This document shows, one piece after another, positions 11,901-23,507 of a DNA stretch of 64,000 bases. Below the pieces are notes generated by a model, which searched no databases, was not told where the DNA came from, and was given only the letters and a program-made list of their open reading frames with translations. This stretch comes from Dichomitus squalens LYAD-421 SS1 (taxonomy: Eukaryota > Basidiomycota > Agaricomycetes > Polyporales > Polyporaceae): assembly GCF_000275845.1 (NCBI RefSeq), contig NW_006766886.1, forward strand, positions 875,669 to 939,668, read 5' to 3'. The position numbers and the translations under genes were made by a program. How positions within the stretch are numbered: position 1 is the first letter of the stretch; each line of letters starts with the position of its first letter.

Positions 11901-12944
11901 GAGAGGGAACAACCTCCTCCGCCTCCTCGTACGTCCCTCACACCTGCGCCTGCTCACACCCGCCAAGAACAGGGAGCGGGACGAGGAGCTGGACGAGGTG
12001 CATGGGCCCCAGGCACAAAGAAGAGTTGGTCAGCAACTGTATCGGCGTCGACAATCTCGCAGCAAAATACGACGCCTCCTCGAGAACAGTCACAGAAAAC
12101 ACCCGCACCACCACTCGCATCCCCATCAGGCCCCTCGCCTGCACCTGAACCGTCGGGGGGCTCAAGCCAGGTGCCTGACAAGACTGCAGCTAGTGAGACT
12201 TCCGATACAACGTCGCCGAAGACAAAGGCGTTGGAGGCGGCCGGAGAAGCTGTCGAGCTTCAGAAGACCGAGTCCGGACTGGAGCAGGAGGACGTGTCGA
12301 CCGACAGTGTCCTCGTCGATGCGGACACACCCAGCGCTGTGAATGGCGGATCATCTCGCATCGGCGACGCCGAGGTTGCCTCCGGTCAGCCCAAACCCCC
12401 GACCCAGGCTAGCATGCCGTGCCGGAATGAGGCAGGAGGGCAGGACAGTACCCAAGGCGCTGTCAGTGGTTCTGACGAGGACCTTGTGGAGATCACCCTT
12501 GACGATGCCGCCTGTGCTCTCGAGGTGGTCACTGGGACGACGCAGAAGCCCGAAGATGATGATGATGAGGACAACTTACCCCTCAATAAAGCGGTAGAGC
12601 GTCTTCGTCAGCCCACGGGGGGGTCTGTGTCGAGCACGCTCACGTCTGATACCGAGACACAAGCCGACGAGGACCAGATGTCCAGTAGTACTGACCGGCG
12701 GAATAGGCCCGAGATTCGGATACCGGGCCTCACTACCAAGTCTCAAGGAGTGAATTCGCCCATTGCCGATAGTCCTGTTGTTGGGGTCAGTTCCATGTGT
12801 CTTCCACCTTGTGGTTTCCGATCGCTCTACTCACGCCGTCTCGACCTGCAGAGTCCCTCACCGTCTGACTCTGCAGCCACGAGGAAGCAGCGAAAGAAAG
12901 CTAGACAGAACGCGAAGAGAAAAGCAGAGAGCGGTGGCACATGA
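8982..12944 (+). CDS. Large acidic low-complexity protein, unknown function
   Basis: Model: exons 8982-9073, 9133-9208, 9252-9424, 9479-12785 and 12852-12944, total 3741 nt, 1246 residues. The only ordered part is the first 100-odd residues, with a compact stretch (VDQDLLSFVSLHYPPIEASP ... LTPQALWYLQDSHEHL) that looks like a helical domain I do not recognise. The rest is Glu/Asp/Ser/Pro/Thr-rich with short internal repeats (SEQSSETVALSEQSDETV; LSEEVSGLSEDTSKSGED) and polyproline (PPPPSPPPAVPSPPPP). It ends in a strongly basic tail (RKQRKKARQNAKRK) that could act as a nuclear signal. The last intron is 66 nt and in frame, so retention would add 22 codons. Exon 2 is doubtful: the splice-compatible frame looks less protein-like than another frame (see findings). 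Confidence 0.65.
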
Positions 12945-13176
12945 ACATTGTGCATCGTCTTAGGGGTTCCATTGCATGTCATATCTCTGCATGTTCTATG
13001 TCGTTGTCTCCTGCCTCGATACCCAATTTATCCACATGTATTCCCATTATAGCGTAGTATACTGTATGATCCCTCTGTACCATAGCATTGTCTTCTTCAT
13101 TGACAACACGCATCATTGAAACTGGAAGCCCAGGTCAGGGGTGAACAAAATCGGGCTTTACAGTGCCGCTGGTCGC

Positions 13177-13380
13177 TTAGGTTGTCCCGCGTGGGAGGAA
13201 GCGCGAGAGCTGGTAGAACCCCTCGCCGACGATCATACTGCTCGCCTCGGGAAACGGAGTGATGCACTCGGTGAACGGAATCGACTTGGCCATGTAGACC
13301 GCCGCGTTCGTCGCGTTATTCGCGCCGATGTTGATTCCCCACGTCATGTAGACATTCCCGTGAAGAGACCGTAGGATAAT
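13177..13380 (-). pseudogene. Unidentified C-terminal coding exon
   Basis: A minus-strand open stretch reads TWGINIGANNATNAAVYMAK followed by about 35 more residues ending RFLPRGTT and a stop at 13177. Codon third positions are strongly G/C, as in real exons of this window. I found no matching upstream exons between here and the oxalate decarboxylase, so it may be the tail of a lost gene or an exon of a gene I cannot reconstruct. The family is not recognised. Confidence 0.3.
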
Positions 13381-13765
13381 CGATGGGCTTGTATCTTTCC
13401 TTGTGCTGAGCACTTGTTAAATGCTGCGCTATCTCCAGCATTCGGCCTCTTGACAAGCCATGCCACCTGGAAAGCAATACTATCAAGAGTCGGAGGCAAA
13501 GCCGCGTTCAAGACCGTCCGGGAGGTTTCATAAAGGACTTCAGGGCTTCATTTGACATCTGGGCTGCGTAGACCGCACTCCGTCTGTGGAACATTCGTGA
13601 CAAGCTACCCACTCGTGTGCAATGAGTTGAGTTGTAAGGATTCTCGAGAGCTGTTGCACAGTACATTTGTGAGACTGCGGTCATTTGAGTATAATAATCT
13701 TAATTATATTGTCTCAAGAAAACTCCTCCAGAAGCCTGGGCCGGATTGATATGACGAATAAGAGA

Positions 13766-16304
13766 TTACTGGGACGGGCCTACAACGAACTCCTTTGTCT
13801 TGAAGCTGGTGAGCTGGTTGAGGGTGTCCTGATCGATACCCAGGTGGACCTGAACCAGCTCTGGCGGCGTCAAAGCCAACCACTGCAAACAGTCGCTGAT
13901 TCAGTAAGGACACATAGAGCCCAGGAACTTGTACACACCTGTCTTAAACTAACGTCCTGGACAATGCCTATACAAGTTGATGTGAGCAAGCAGTCACACC
14001 CTGACCGATGTTGGTGGGTCGCAACGTACCGGAGGGGAAGAGCTCCAAGAAGTGGAGCGTGTCGTTACCGGTGTTCTCAACGAAATGACCTGCCCAGAGA
14101 GGTCAACGCTATGCCAAACTCAAAGGAGTAATGCTTACCCATCGAAGCGGGGACGAAACCGACATCACCGGCCTATGAGACGATATGCACGCTCAGGACC
14201 ACAAGGTTGGTGAGGTTGGATCAAAGATTAACGTGCCTGATAGTCGAACGTCCTAGATGTCGACGTTCCGGCGAAGATCGTGACGCGACCTTGTCCGCTA
14301 CTGTATTCCGGGATAGCCCTCGTCAGCACGAACATAGAAAGCGCCCCAAGGAAACGGGGAGAAACCACGCACATATAGAAGGTCCATTCATCTTGAGTGG
14401 GATGCCACTGCGCATCGCATGCCTGTGAGTATACTGCGCACGTGCATCATCCGTAAACTTACATGAATTTCCCTGCGGGTGGCGTTAGTGCGGCGTTAGG
14501 GGAAAGTCCATATAGACCAAGGGGCAAACCTCATAGCACCAGGCTCGACCGTCACCTCGATTGCAGAGATCTGGGTCGAAGCCGGGAAAGTGGTCTGGTC
14601 GACAATCTTGATAGTGCCTCCTTGGACCTGAGTAGCCTTGACCTGCGACAGGGCAAACGTCCAGGGTTGTGGAATGGTACCTTGAGGGTCGCTAGGAGGT
14701 TGCTGGTTGACCGGAGGGGGAGCTGTCATCCGAATATGTCAGTAAATACGTGGAAAGGGAGACGGTGAAGCTGATGTCAGCCACGCACTGCTCGGGAAAA
14801 TGTATAGTTCCTGGCTGGGAAGGTTGTTGAAGGCGGAGATGCTGGTCTGGAAGTTTTTGGCGATGACTTCCTTGGGAATGTGCGACAACCAATCAGTCAG
14901 CTGTGCAGTTGTGGTGTCAGTCGATCAGAGATACAAGTGGACACTGCCTAAGAGGGACTGACCAGGAACGTCGAGTCTTCGCTGAAGGAGCCGTCGGGGA
15001 AGACCTAGATGACGTCATTGTCAAGCGTTCAGAACCTCCTGTCCCGCTATGGTTGACTTACGAGCACGAATTCGGCACCATCCGGATTCTCGTTGGTCGC
15101 TTGAAGACTGTGAGGCATACCAGCAGGGAAGAACCAAAGGTCCCCTGGGTTCTAGGTGATGTGAGTCGGTGAGTTCCAAGCCTCCTACATGCACCTGAGC
15201 ACGGACTTACCACGTGCCCGATGAAGTTCTGGCCATCCGCATTGATAGCAGTCACTTGGACGGAACCCTGGACGAGATATCAGCAAGTTTGCGCTTCACG
15301 AGGTAAACCTGACATACGTTCAAGATATATGCCCACTTTGGGAGATGCCACACATCGCATTAGCAACCTGGGTAACATCGGAGGTCACGGATACGAAGAT
15401 TACTATACCTCAGAAGTCTTGTGCCAATGCAGCTCCCTAATAGCCCTTGTGAGCAAGTGCAAGGGATGAAGATGGCGTAATTGGACACTCACCGAACTGC
15501 CCCAGCTTCCAGACGCATATTCACACCGGCCATAGCTGCATTGGACTTGAGCTGGCTGCCTATAGTTAGACGCAACGGCTATGACTCACAGGTTGAGATG
15601 GGCATGACACCGACTGTGATGATAAGGTTTCGTCAGCCCTCAGTCAGACGCACTCGTGGGTGGCATAGCCCCCACGCCTCAATCAAGGCCTATACGAGAC
15701 ATACCGTTCTGCTCACGGGCCCAGCCTCCTGTCTGTAGACGGTTATGGCTGAGACTGAACGGCCACTTTGCGTTCTGGCTATATTCGTACCGCAAGTCAA
15801 CACGCGTCCAGGTCTTTTCAGGCACACAGCAGAGTTCAAGGGAGGCACATACAATTCCCCATGGTCCGTCGACGGCGGTGCGAGCAGATCTGGGTTCTGC
15901 ACGTCGACAGGAATGTTCTCGTTGGTGATCGTGGGGGCGCCGAGCTGCCCACGAATTGGCTGGGGGTTGACGTCGGGGGCGTTAGGCTGGAAGATCACGT
16001 TGTTGGGGTCATCGCTCGCGGGTGGTACAGTGGCATCCGGCGGAGAAATCTGGGTCCCCGAAGGGGTGCCTCGTGCAGCCGCAGACACAGAGCCGCTAGC
16101 GTCGGGGGCTGCGCTGGCCGCGGGGGACGCGTTCGTCGCAAGGGATGCAGTAGCTACGGAAGATACCGCAGATGCGGCTGTCGCGAGGGACACGCTCGCT
16201 GCGGCCGAAGCGTCAGCGGCAGAGGCCGCGCTGGCCGCAGGTGCAGCTAGGGCGGACCCAAGCTGCAGAGATAGAGCGACGAGAGAGAGGAGTGAGCGGA
16301 CCAT
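13766..16304 (-). CDS. Oxalate decarboxylase (bicupin)
   Basis: Converts oxalate to formate and CO2 with Mn. Eighteen exons sum to 1506 nt, giving 501 residues, and every junction is in phase. Order: signal peptide (MVRSLLSLVALSLQLGSALA); an Ala/Ser-rich segment of about 60 residues; NPQPIRGQLGAP; cupin 1 with metal ligands in RELHWHKTSEWAY and PHSLQATNENP; the lid loop SEDST; then cupin 2 with REIHWHPTQDEWTFY and GHFVENTGNDT. The C-terminus is WLALTPPELVQVHLGIDQ. The glutamate in the SEDST lid is the position that in bacterial OxdC (SENST) favours decarboxylation over oxidation. One intron (14236-14173) starts with GC instead of GT. Exon 12 is only 10 nt. A TATAAA lies about 60 bp upstream. 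Likely secreted or wall-associated, and in wood or litter fungi it limits extracellular oxalate. Confidence 0.96.
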
Positions 16305-16360
16305 TGCGGAGAATGCTGGTGAACCCTGGCGGTGAGGAAATGCGCATTTGAGCTGAGGCA

Positions 16361-16366
16361 TTTATA
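16361..16366 (-). promoter_or_regulatory. TATA box of the oxalate decarboxylase gene
   Basis: TATAAA on the minus strand about 60 bp upstream of the ATG at 16304. Assigned by motif and position only. Confidence 0.55.
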
Positions 16367-16369
16367 CCT

Positions 16370-17985
16370 TCTCCGTCGGCGAAAATCACCTAAGCATCTA
16401 CGCAGGAATTGATGGCGGCACACCTGTGTACGCCACAGGTCACCTTAGGCCATAGCCTGGGGATTACACCGCCGGTGCACATACGGTGAGCTTCCTTGAG
16501 GTGCCAGGGTGTCGTGCCCGAGTTTACTACGATCAGTTAGCCACTTCGGGGCTGAACTTCGTGGGTTGTCGAAGGGCCATCGGGCACGGATCTCGAGATG
16601 CCGCATTTGAAACAAATCGCCAAGCCCTGATAGGGTGTGAGGTTGACGTGGAGTCGACCTTTGCGAAGCATGCTGCTGACCAAAGCCCGCGTGATTGCGT
16701 GGACGTGGAATGAGCACTCGTAAAGCGGGAAACTACAGATGAGTCTGAGGGATCCTCCGGGAGCTATCGTCCTAGTCCAGGCCAATCATTGTGGTCGCCC
16801 CGGCTGCGATCGCACGTTTTAGACTGACGGGCTGGCGAAGGACGAGCGGGCCGCCTTATGCCTCGAACCAGCGCTGTACGATGGTGTGAGCGCAATAGGC
16901 TTTGGCTCAAAGATGACAAACGCCCTCGAGAACTCACGCAAATTATCCTTCGGTGGCTCTAGGTCGACATACCTTGCGACGGTGTGATCTTGTAGCTTCG
17001 TTATCGTTCCGTCTCAGCCATATCTGGACATAAATAATCACTTGAGCGTGCGTCCGCGCGGCCGGGAAACGACTCGGGGTCTGCCCCAATCGATACATAG
17101 CGCACCGAAGGTTCAGGAACGGGGTGCTCGAAGTGACATGTTGCCCTCGTGTGACAGTCCATGGAAACACAACGGTACCGAGGGCTGGGTAACAGTGACG
17201 GACGCCGTAGCCTGTTACGTTCACGTCCGTATTCCCTCGCAATCGGCAACGAGAAGTCCTCGGAGGACGTCGACGATGTGTCTAGTACATAGTATTGTAA
17301 ACTGTCACCAAAAGGTTGGACAATCCACATACATTAGCTGGAAGAGGCAATGACCCTGCTACGTCGCATATGAATTAATGTCTAAGCTGAATTGGACCTG
17401 CAAAACTCACTCAATAGGATCGCTGAGTCGTGCACGCCTATTTAGGACGCAATGTTTGAAACGAACCATTAATGAGGCGTGCCTTCTGACGGCTTCCCAT
17501 GGGGTCGACCCTCCGAGGACGCACGACACACAAAAATAGAGGACCAGAAACTCCCACCCATGGCACGGCCATGGTAATAATAGCCCTCTCAGGGCAATGT
17601 AGATCCCCAAATAAGTGATGACGCCTATCCTAGGACTTGAGCTCGATGGACAGACGGCGGGCTCTGTGCAAGAAGTCTTATCTTCTGCAAGGAGTGACCA
17701 CCCGAAGTTCACTCACTGCGCAGGAAGCTTTTGGGCCGCCGGTGGGTGGTGGAATGTCACCAGGAGGATGGCGGCGATCCACCGGGAGAGCCATCGGAAG
17801 GGCCATTGGAGAGGAGAAACGATCTCGCCGGCCCACATGATGCGAGTTGAAGTTGCATGAGAAGAGGATCCACGGGTACAGGCTGACTGTGGGCAAGTCA
17901 TGGTCAGGCGATTGCAGAGGATGTCGCAAATAGGTCGTGTATTAGGATATGAATGTACTCGAGACGAAAAGCCAGAGGTGCCTGT
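16370..17985. other. Intergenic region, no gene recognised (1.6 kb)
   Basis: Frames on both strands are short. A minus-strand frame at 17407-17712 contains a hydrophobic run (VITYLGIYIALRGLLLPWP), but I cannot link it to other exons or to a family. Confidence 0.45.
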
Positions 17986-18843
17986 TCAGCAGGGGAAGAT
18001 GCGGACCTGAACTCCTTTCTCCAGAAGGTGTGCGGTCTGTTCGGCGTCAGCAAACCAACTAAACCCTTTCTCGTAGCCTTTCCGGCCCGGAGCGACAGGG
18101 TACTTTAGCCGTCGTAGACACGAGCGATATGGCAGTGCTTGCACATGCATGTGTAGATGGGGCACCGAGATGTACGGAGGGATATGAAAGCCCAGGCTGA
18201 ACCATATTTCCATGTCAGCTGAAAAAACACGCTATCATGTCAAGGTACTTGCCGTCTGAGGTGAGGAGGGGTGTCCAAGCCGTCCAAGATTTTGTGGCCG
18301 ATATCCATCATTTCTCTTACTGAACGGGCTCAATTAGCTCAGGGTCGTTACGACAACTTGAACTCATGTACCCATTACAGCATCGGATGGGTGTAATACC
18401 TTCACGCTCTCTGGTAGCTAGACTCAGATACGTCATATGGAAAAGGCAGAACTTGCATACCTATATGTCGTTTCGGAATCACTTGCAGATGATGCTCGGC
18501 AGAAGGATTAATATCTGTGAATACTGTATAGGTATCATTCTGTGGGGCATAAGCCCAGCAACCATCAGCTATGGACGAGAATGCAAGACACATAACGCAC
18601 CTCCCAAACGATATTGAAACCGTTTTCCTTGGATGCGCCGCAGAAGATACAAGACAATTGCAGCGACGCATGTGGATAGAGAACTGACTGTTCATCTACG
18701 TCATCTACGGGTTTCGTAGTAGGCTTTGCGCGCGAGGAGACGAATACCACCCTAAGGATGGATAACAACCTGCAATGCAACGCTTGAGAGTCCCGGTAGG
18801 ATAGGTCATCTACATGCGTGGCACAGGCAGCGTCCAAACGCAT
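17986..18843 (-). CDS. HIT-domain protein (HINT/HNT-like)
   Basis: Five exons (18843-18601, 18539-18461, 18410-18372, 18319-18253, 18196-17986) total 639 nt and 212 residues. The order matches the HIT fold: CIFC zinc-type start, NGFNIVWENDTYTVFTDINP, HHLQVIPKRHI, ESVKVLHPSDAVMVREMM, then the histidine triad in VPHLHMHVQALPYRS, which hydrolyses or transfers nucleotidyl groups. A basic C-terminal segment of about 40 residues follows (RRLKYPVAPGRKGYEKGFSW). The last intron (18252-18197) must begin with GCAAGT, a GC donor, to keep the triad exon in frame. The first 30 residues (from the ATG at 18843) are the least certain part. HIT proteins act on adenylylated small molecules or nucleic acids; the substrate here cannot be read from sequence. 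Confidence 0.87.
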
Positions 18844-19208
18844 TCCGCTCCAGAGAAGAAAACAGGGGAAAATAGCGGTCGCAAAAGAATCGCTAGGTGA
18901 TACTTAACAGAACAAACGAGGACGAGGACGTGAGCAGAGAGTAGAATACGGAAAAGACACGGATGACGCCTCTGACCAGCGACGGGACGGTGGGTAGGAC
19001 GTTAGGCGCCAGTTCCAACCTTGGGCGCTACTCATCCGGGCAACCACGTGGGCGCCACCAGGAATATGCGGCGGTTCGCCACACGCCATCCCTGCCCCGT
19101 TGCACCATCTTATAGCCGCCTCAACCCCAGTACACAGGCTCACAAGCGTACGCTTTGCTGCACAAGGACTGGGTTGCCTTGTAGTCAGAGTTCTCCACTC
19201 TGTCGGTC

Positions 19209-22095
19209 ATGTCATCGGGGCTGGATCCGGAGAGTGGCAAATGCCCACACCTCTCTGCGATTTTCGACGATGATTCCGAGAGTGCGGCACTTCTCAGCAG
19301 ATACAATGCGGTGGTTAAATGGCATGCTCATTGCGCACACGAATTTGCATATCCCGCCAAGCGTCGCAAGGCAAGCATGCTTACAGCGAATTTTTGTGTT
19401 ATTTCTGCTAACGAGACACGCCCGATATCCAGATTGCCCCGCCGGAATGCGGTGTTTGCCAGCTTCCACTTTCAAGGCCATATGCATGCCTACACTGCTC
19501 AATGGCGTGCTGCTGGCAGGATAAACATATCCAGAGACACCTCCAGGATTCTGGACACGATCTTTGTAGGTCATTCACAGACCGCTCAGTCGGCTCGACT
19601 GCTCTTTAAGGCGGTACCGGACACCTCCACACTCCCATTCTCTCGTTATAAATAGTCGCTGACTTCGATGCGTGTAGGTGTTGATGTCAAAACAGGCTAT
19701 GTATTCTGTATTGAATGTGACGACTTCGTATATGACAGCACACTGGTCCGCGCCTACTCTTCATTGAATCTCAGGATACAAGAGACCGCCACTAGATTTG
19801 AAGGTTCGTGTGAGACGCTAGCTTCCGCCCCCATATATATGATGTTATTGGTCAGACAAATCTAAAAAGGGAAGAGAACCATTCGTCGCCTGGGTACCAA
19901 GTACACAAGAAGTTGCTGCGCTCGAAAGCACCCTGCCTGCTCCATGTCAAGGTTCGTCGCCCACGTCACAAGGTTGGTGCGTTACACTGATATCTTTCTC
20001 AATGAAAGGCCGCCGAGGTCTCCTCAACTTAGGACAGACTTGCTTCATGAACGTAATATTGCAGTCTTTCATCGCGAACCCGTTGCTGCGCAATTATTAC
20101 CTCAGCGATAAGCACAACAGCAAGCTCTGTAAGGTCAAAGACTGCACGTCCTGTGAAATGGACAAGCTATATTCGGAGGTAGTGGTACTCATAGCGTCCA
20201 CAAAATACGTGGTGAATTGACCTTCAACTTAACAGATATACTCCGAGAATTCCACGCCCTATGGCCCTATCGACCTCCTTGCGAAGATGTGGAGGGTATC
20301 ATCCGAGCTGTCAGGTTATGCACAACAGGATGCCCACGAGTTCTTCATCACCGCTCTCAATCAAATCCATGCCACGTCGAGAGGCTCGACATCGCTGCAG
20401 TGCATCTGCATTATTCACTCGACCTTCGCGGGCCTCTTGCAGAGCGACGTCAAATGCGAGCGTTGCGGGAAGGTTGCGGACAAAACCGATCCGATGCTTG
20501 ATATAAGTCTAGAACTCAAGGGCGAAACCGGGAACGAGCAGACCTTGACACTAGCGTCGTGTCTTCGCAGGCAGGTCCCTTCCTTGATTCCCCGTGGCTT
20601 CCTCTTTCTCTCTTCGCTTCCGTCCCTTTCCACGCACTCATCTTCACCACCGTTGACGTCAGGTTCACCCATCCGGAAAAACTCGGCCCTAACGAGTATA
20701 GCTGTGAGAAGTGCGGCAAGGCCTCTCATGTACGTCTATCTGTCTTTATCCCGTCCGTTCTCATCATGTCTCGTGTCCACGTAGGCAAGCAAACGTTTGA
20801 GCATCCGGAAGCTGCCTCCCGTTCTCAGCTTCCAATTCAAGGTGAGAGCATGAGACCATTCGCAGCAGCAGCCGTCCCCAAGCTCACACCATTTTTCGAT
20901 GCCCGTTTCCAAATGCCCTCGAATACACCTTTGACTTCGTTCCTATCCAATTCTGTCCACGTCTATCTCACCAATGCCCCTTGCCCTTGCCGGCCCCGCG
21001 GGTCGCATTCTCATACCTGCCCGTGTCTTCCGCATCTCTTCTCCGTTCCCGTTTTCGTCCCCGCGCGACGCCGTGCCTTCGTGCGCCGTATAATGTGCTA
21101 AACTCAGCGCTTTGAGCACAAATCTGTCGACAAGTCGGCGGCTCGCAAGATCGAGGCCCCCGTCCGCTTCCCAGCCTCGCTAAACATGGCGCCATATACG
21201 ACCTTGGTCATGCACAAGCAGGAGCAGCTCAAGGAGTCCAGCGCACCCGCCTCCCTTATCCCGTAAGCATACCCTGGTTTGGCTCGCTCTTCTCTTCTGC
21301 GCTCTTCCCTCTCCGTGTCACGTCGGGCTCGAGTACGCTGTCCTCCCATGCCGCCTCGCACGGCGGCCTGGCCGTCCCCACGTCCATCAGTCCCATTGAA
21401 TGAATACCCAAGTCTTCCACAATACTAACACACCACCTCCACGCCCCTCCCTCCCGCGCTCATCTAGGGACAGGAACCTCGGTCCCGCATCGCTATACGA
21501 ATACGACCTCTTCGCGGTGGTCTGTCACGAGGGCCAGATCGACAACGGGCACTATACGTGTTTTGCGCGTTCGCACGACGAGGTCCGTTCCCTCCGCATC
21601 CGCATTCGTCCTTTCCGGCTCGCCGCTCCATTACTTGATTCTCACCGTCACTTTGACATGCGCTTCTCACCTCTCTCACCGCTTACGGGTGTACCACTAC
21701 ACCGCGTTCCTGCTTCCCTCCGGTCGGTTTCGTGCGCCTCTGCGTTCGTGCATCCGCGCGCTCTCAGTGGTACCGATACGATGACGACAAGTACGTCCTT
21801 CCACGATTCCACGTGACGCCCTCACCATTTCTGCATGCAATGTGCTCATCGGTCGCGCACCCACCTGCTTGCTTGCTTTTCGCACAGGGTGACGCACTCG
21901 ACGCTCGGTGCTTGCCTCAACTCTCAGGCGTACATGTGCTTTTACGTCAAGAGGCATCTCGACTACAAACCTTACGTGACGCCGTCGTACGTCGTCACTC
22001 GCGAGCAAGAGGCCGTTAAGGAGAAGGAGAGGGAACGAGAGAAAGAAGCCGCTCGCATGAGAGAGGTCGAGGATGCGCTTTTGGCCGCGATATGA
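19209..22095 (+). CDS. UBP8: Ubiquitin C-terminal hydrolase of the Ubp8/USP22 type (SAGA DUB module)
   Basis: Removes ubiquitin from histone H2B within the SAGA coactivator in characterised fungi. Twelve exons sum to 1647 nt, 548 residues. N-terminal zf-UBP finger: CPHL, then ECGVCQLPLSRPYACLHCSM, ACCWQDKHIQRHLQ and HDLCVDVKTGYVFCIECDD. Catalytic domain: Cys box GLLNLGQTCFMNVILQSFI, QQDAHEFF, zinc knuckle CERCGKVADKTD with CEKCGKASH, SCLRRFTHPEKLG, LSFQFKRFEH and the His box GQIDNGHYTCFAR. The tail is a charged helix (EKEREREKEAARMREVEDAL). Start chosen at the ATG directly before the finger. Two introns appear to be GC-AG (19371-19432 and 20571-20662). The second is needed to keep CLRRF, which is conserved in human USP22. 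Confidence 0.95.
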
Positions 22096-22381
22096 CTGTG
22101 CACGCGATCTTGGTTTGGGTCTGACTGGGGGTTTACGTTGTTGTACGATAATTGTCTGGAGAAGAGTATACGAAAGTATGGAGTTCGGTGATGTATACTG
22201 CGTGCAGAAACGCGGTAAAGGTGAGTGAGTCGTGAGTACCTAAGGTACACAAGGGACGAGGTATACGAGAGAGCAGTGAATGAGAGGTGTCAAACGTCTA
22301 GCACTATAATACATAGCGAACGGAAGACGATGGAGCAAAGTACAGAACGAACTGGGATGATGGCTCGTCAATGGGTGCCAT

Positions 22382-23135
22382 TCAGGGAATGATGTCGTTC
22401 AACTCTCCCTCCCGAACCCGAATCTCAACCACTTCAACCTCGTAGTCCATCATGGACGAGTTCGTCGAAGACACGGAAGACGACACGAAGCCACGGGAAT
22501 TTGAGGGAGAGGTTGACGCGACATCTGGATGGCACAACACAGACGGCAAGATCATGCATTCATGTGAGCTCACGAGGATCGGGGACAAGGAAAAGGAACG
22601 AACATCTGTCTTTGATGTACGGCGGGACGAACAGGTCCTACATGACATCATCGACGAAGTTAGCAACGCATACGACGGAAATGAACTTTCAAGTGCTCAC
22701 CTGATTCCACACAAAGCCCTGGCTCTTCTGAATAGTCAAAATGGGCCGGAGAGTGAACACTGGCTGCTGGCGGTGCTTCTTTCTATGCTCTCGCTTGGGA
22801 CTCTCAAAGTGCTCAACTGCACGCTGCTTGCCCTTGACGTCCTTCTTCATCTCGGCAACCTTTTCCGAGGAGATAGCGTCGTCGCCCTCATCGATCTCCA
22901 AGTCGCCGTCGATCTGGGTGGATCGCGCGTCGCCGGTAGAGACGGGCCGCTCGGGGTCGGAACGGGCGTGTTCATAGTCTTCTTCGTCCTCGGAGCACGA
23001 GTCATTGTCAGACGCACTGTCGCTGTAGTCATCCCCATACGGGATCTGCTCGTAGCATGCCCATGTCGGGGGCGACGGCGCACGCCCGATGGGGCGGCGA
23101 CGGAAGAAGTCAGGGTAGGCGGAGTCGGTGCTCAT
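22382..23135 (-). CDS. Uncharacterised acidic protein, 213 residues
   Basis: Three exons (23135-22701, 22637-22574, 22524-22382) total 642 nt in frame. The N-terminal part is Asp/Glu/Ser-rich (GDDYSDSASDNDSCSEDEED). A basic stretch follows (KREHRKKHRQQP), and the C-terminus is hydrophobic-acidic (DYEVEVVEIRVREGELNDII). The frame opens upstream at a TTG (23144), but the ATG at 23135 is the sensible start. A TATATAG element lies about 70 bp upstream, on the minus strand near 23201-23208. The gene is convergent with UBP8 and divergent from THG1, with about 370 bp between the two starts. No domain is recognised. Confidence 0.75.
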
Positions 23136-23200
23136 GAGTGTCAAGTACGGGTGCCGGATGCGTGCGCTTGATGTCGAGAGACGATACTAGGTTGTCGGGG

Positions 23201-23208
23201 CTATATAG
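23201..23208 (-). promoter_or_regulatory. TATA box for the acidic-protein gene
   Basis: The minus strand reads CCTATATAGCC about 70 bp upstream of the ATG at 23135. Motif and position only. Confidence 0.55.
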
Positions 23209-23507
23209 GCGAGCGATGGGGCGATGGTGGTGGTCGGAGAGCAAGAGCGGAGTGACCCGGAGGCGCAGGATGTGATGCGCTGTGACGGGGTCCAGGGCTG
23301 GTGTTGGCGACCGAGTCACAGCGACCCAGATAAGGAAACGCCTCCCTTGCGCCTCGCCGCTACCAGGCGTTGATTGGCACGTATTGTCCGCCCTCGAGGC
23401 TTTCTAGCCGAAAACACCGCCTCTGAACTGAACACAGGACACAACGTGCCTCCAATCGCACGAATCGGGTGCTTGCTCGATATCGCAACGAGGCGACGGA
23501 CTGCAAA

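Noticed and set aside
15745..16335. 196-codon plus-strand frame over the oxalate decarboxylase start
   Set aside because: It is the complement of the Ala/Ser-rich exon 1; the minus-strand model is fully supported over 18 exons.
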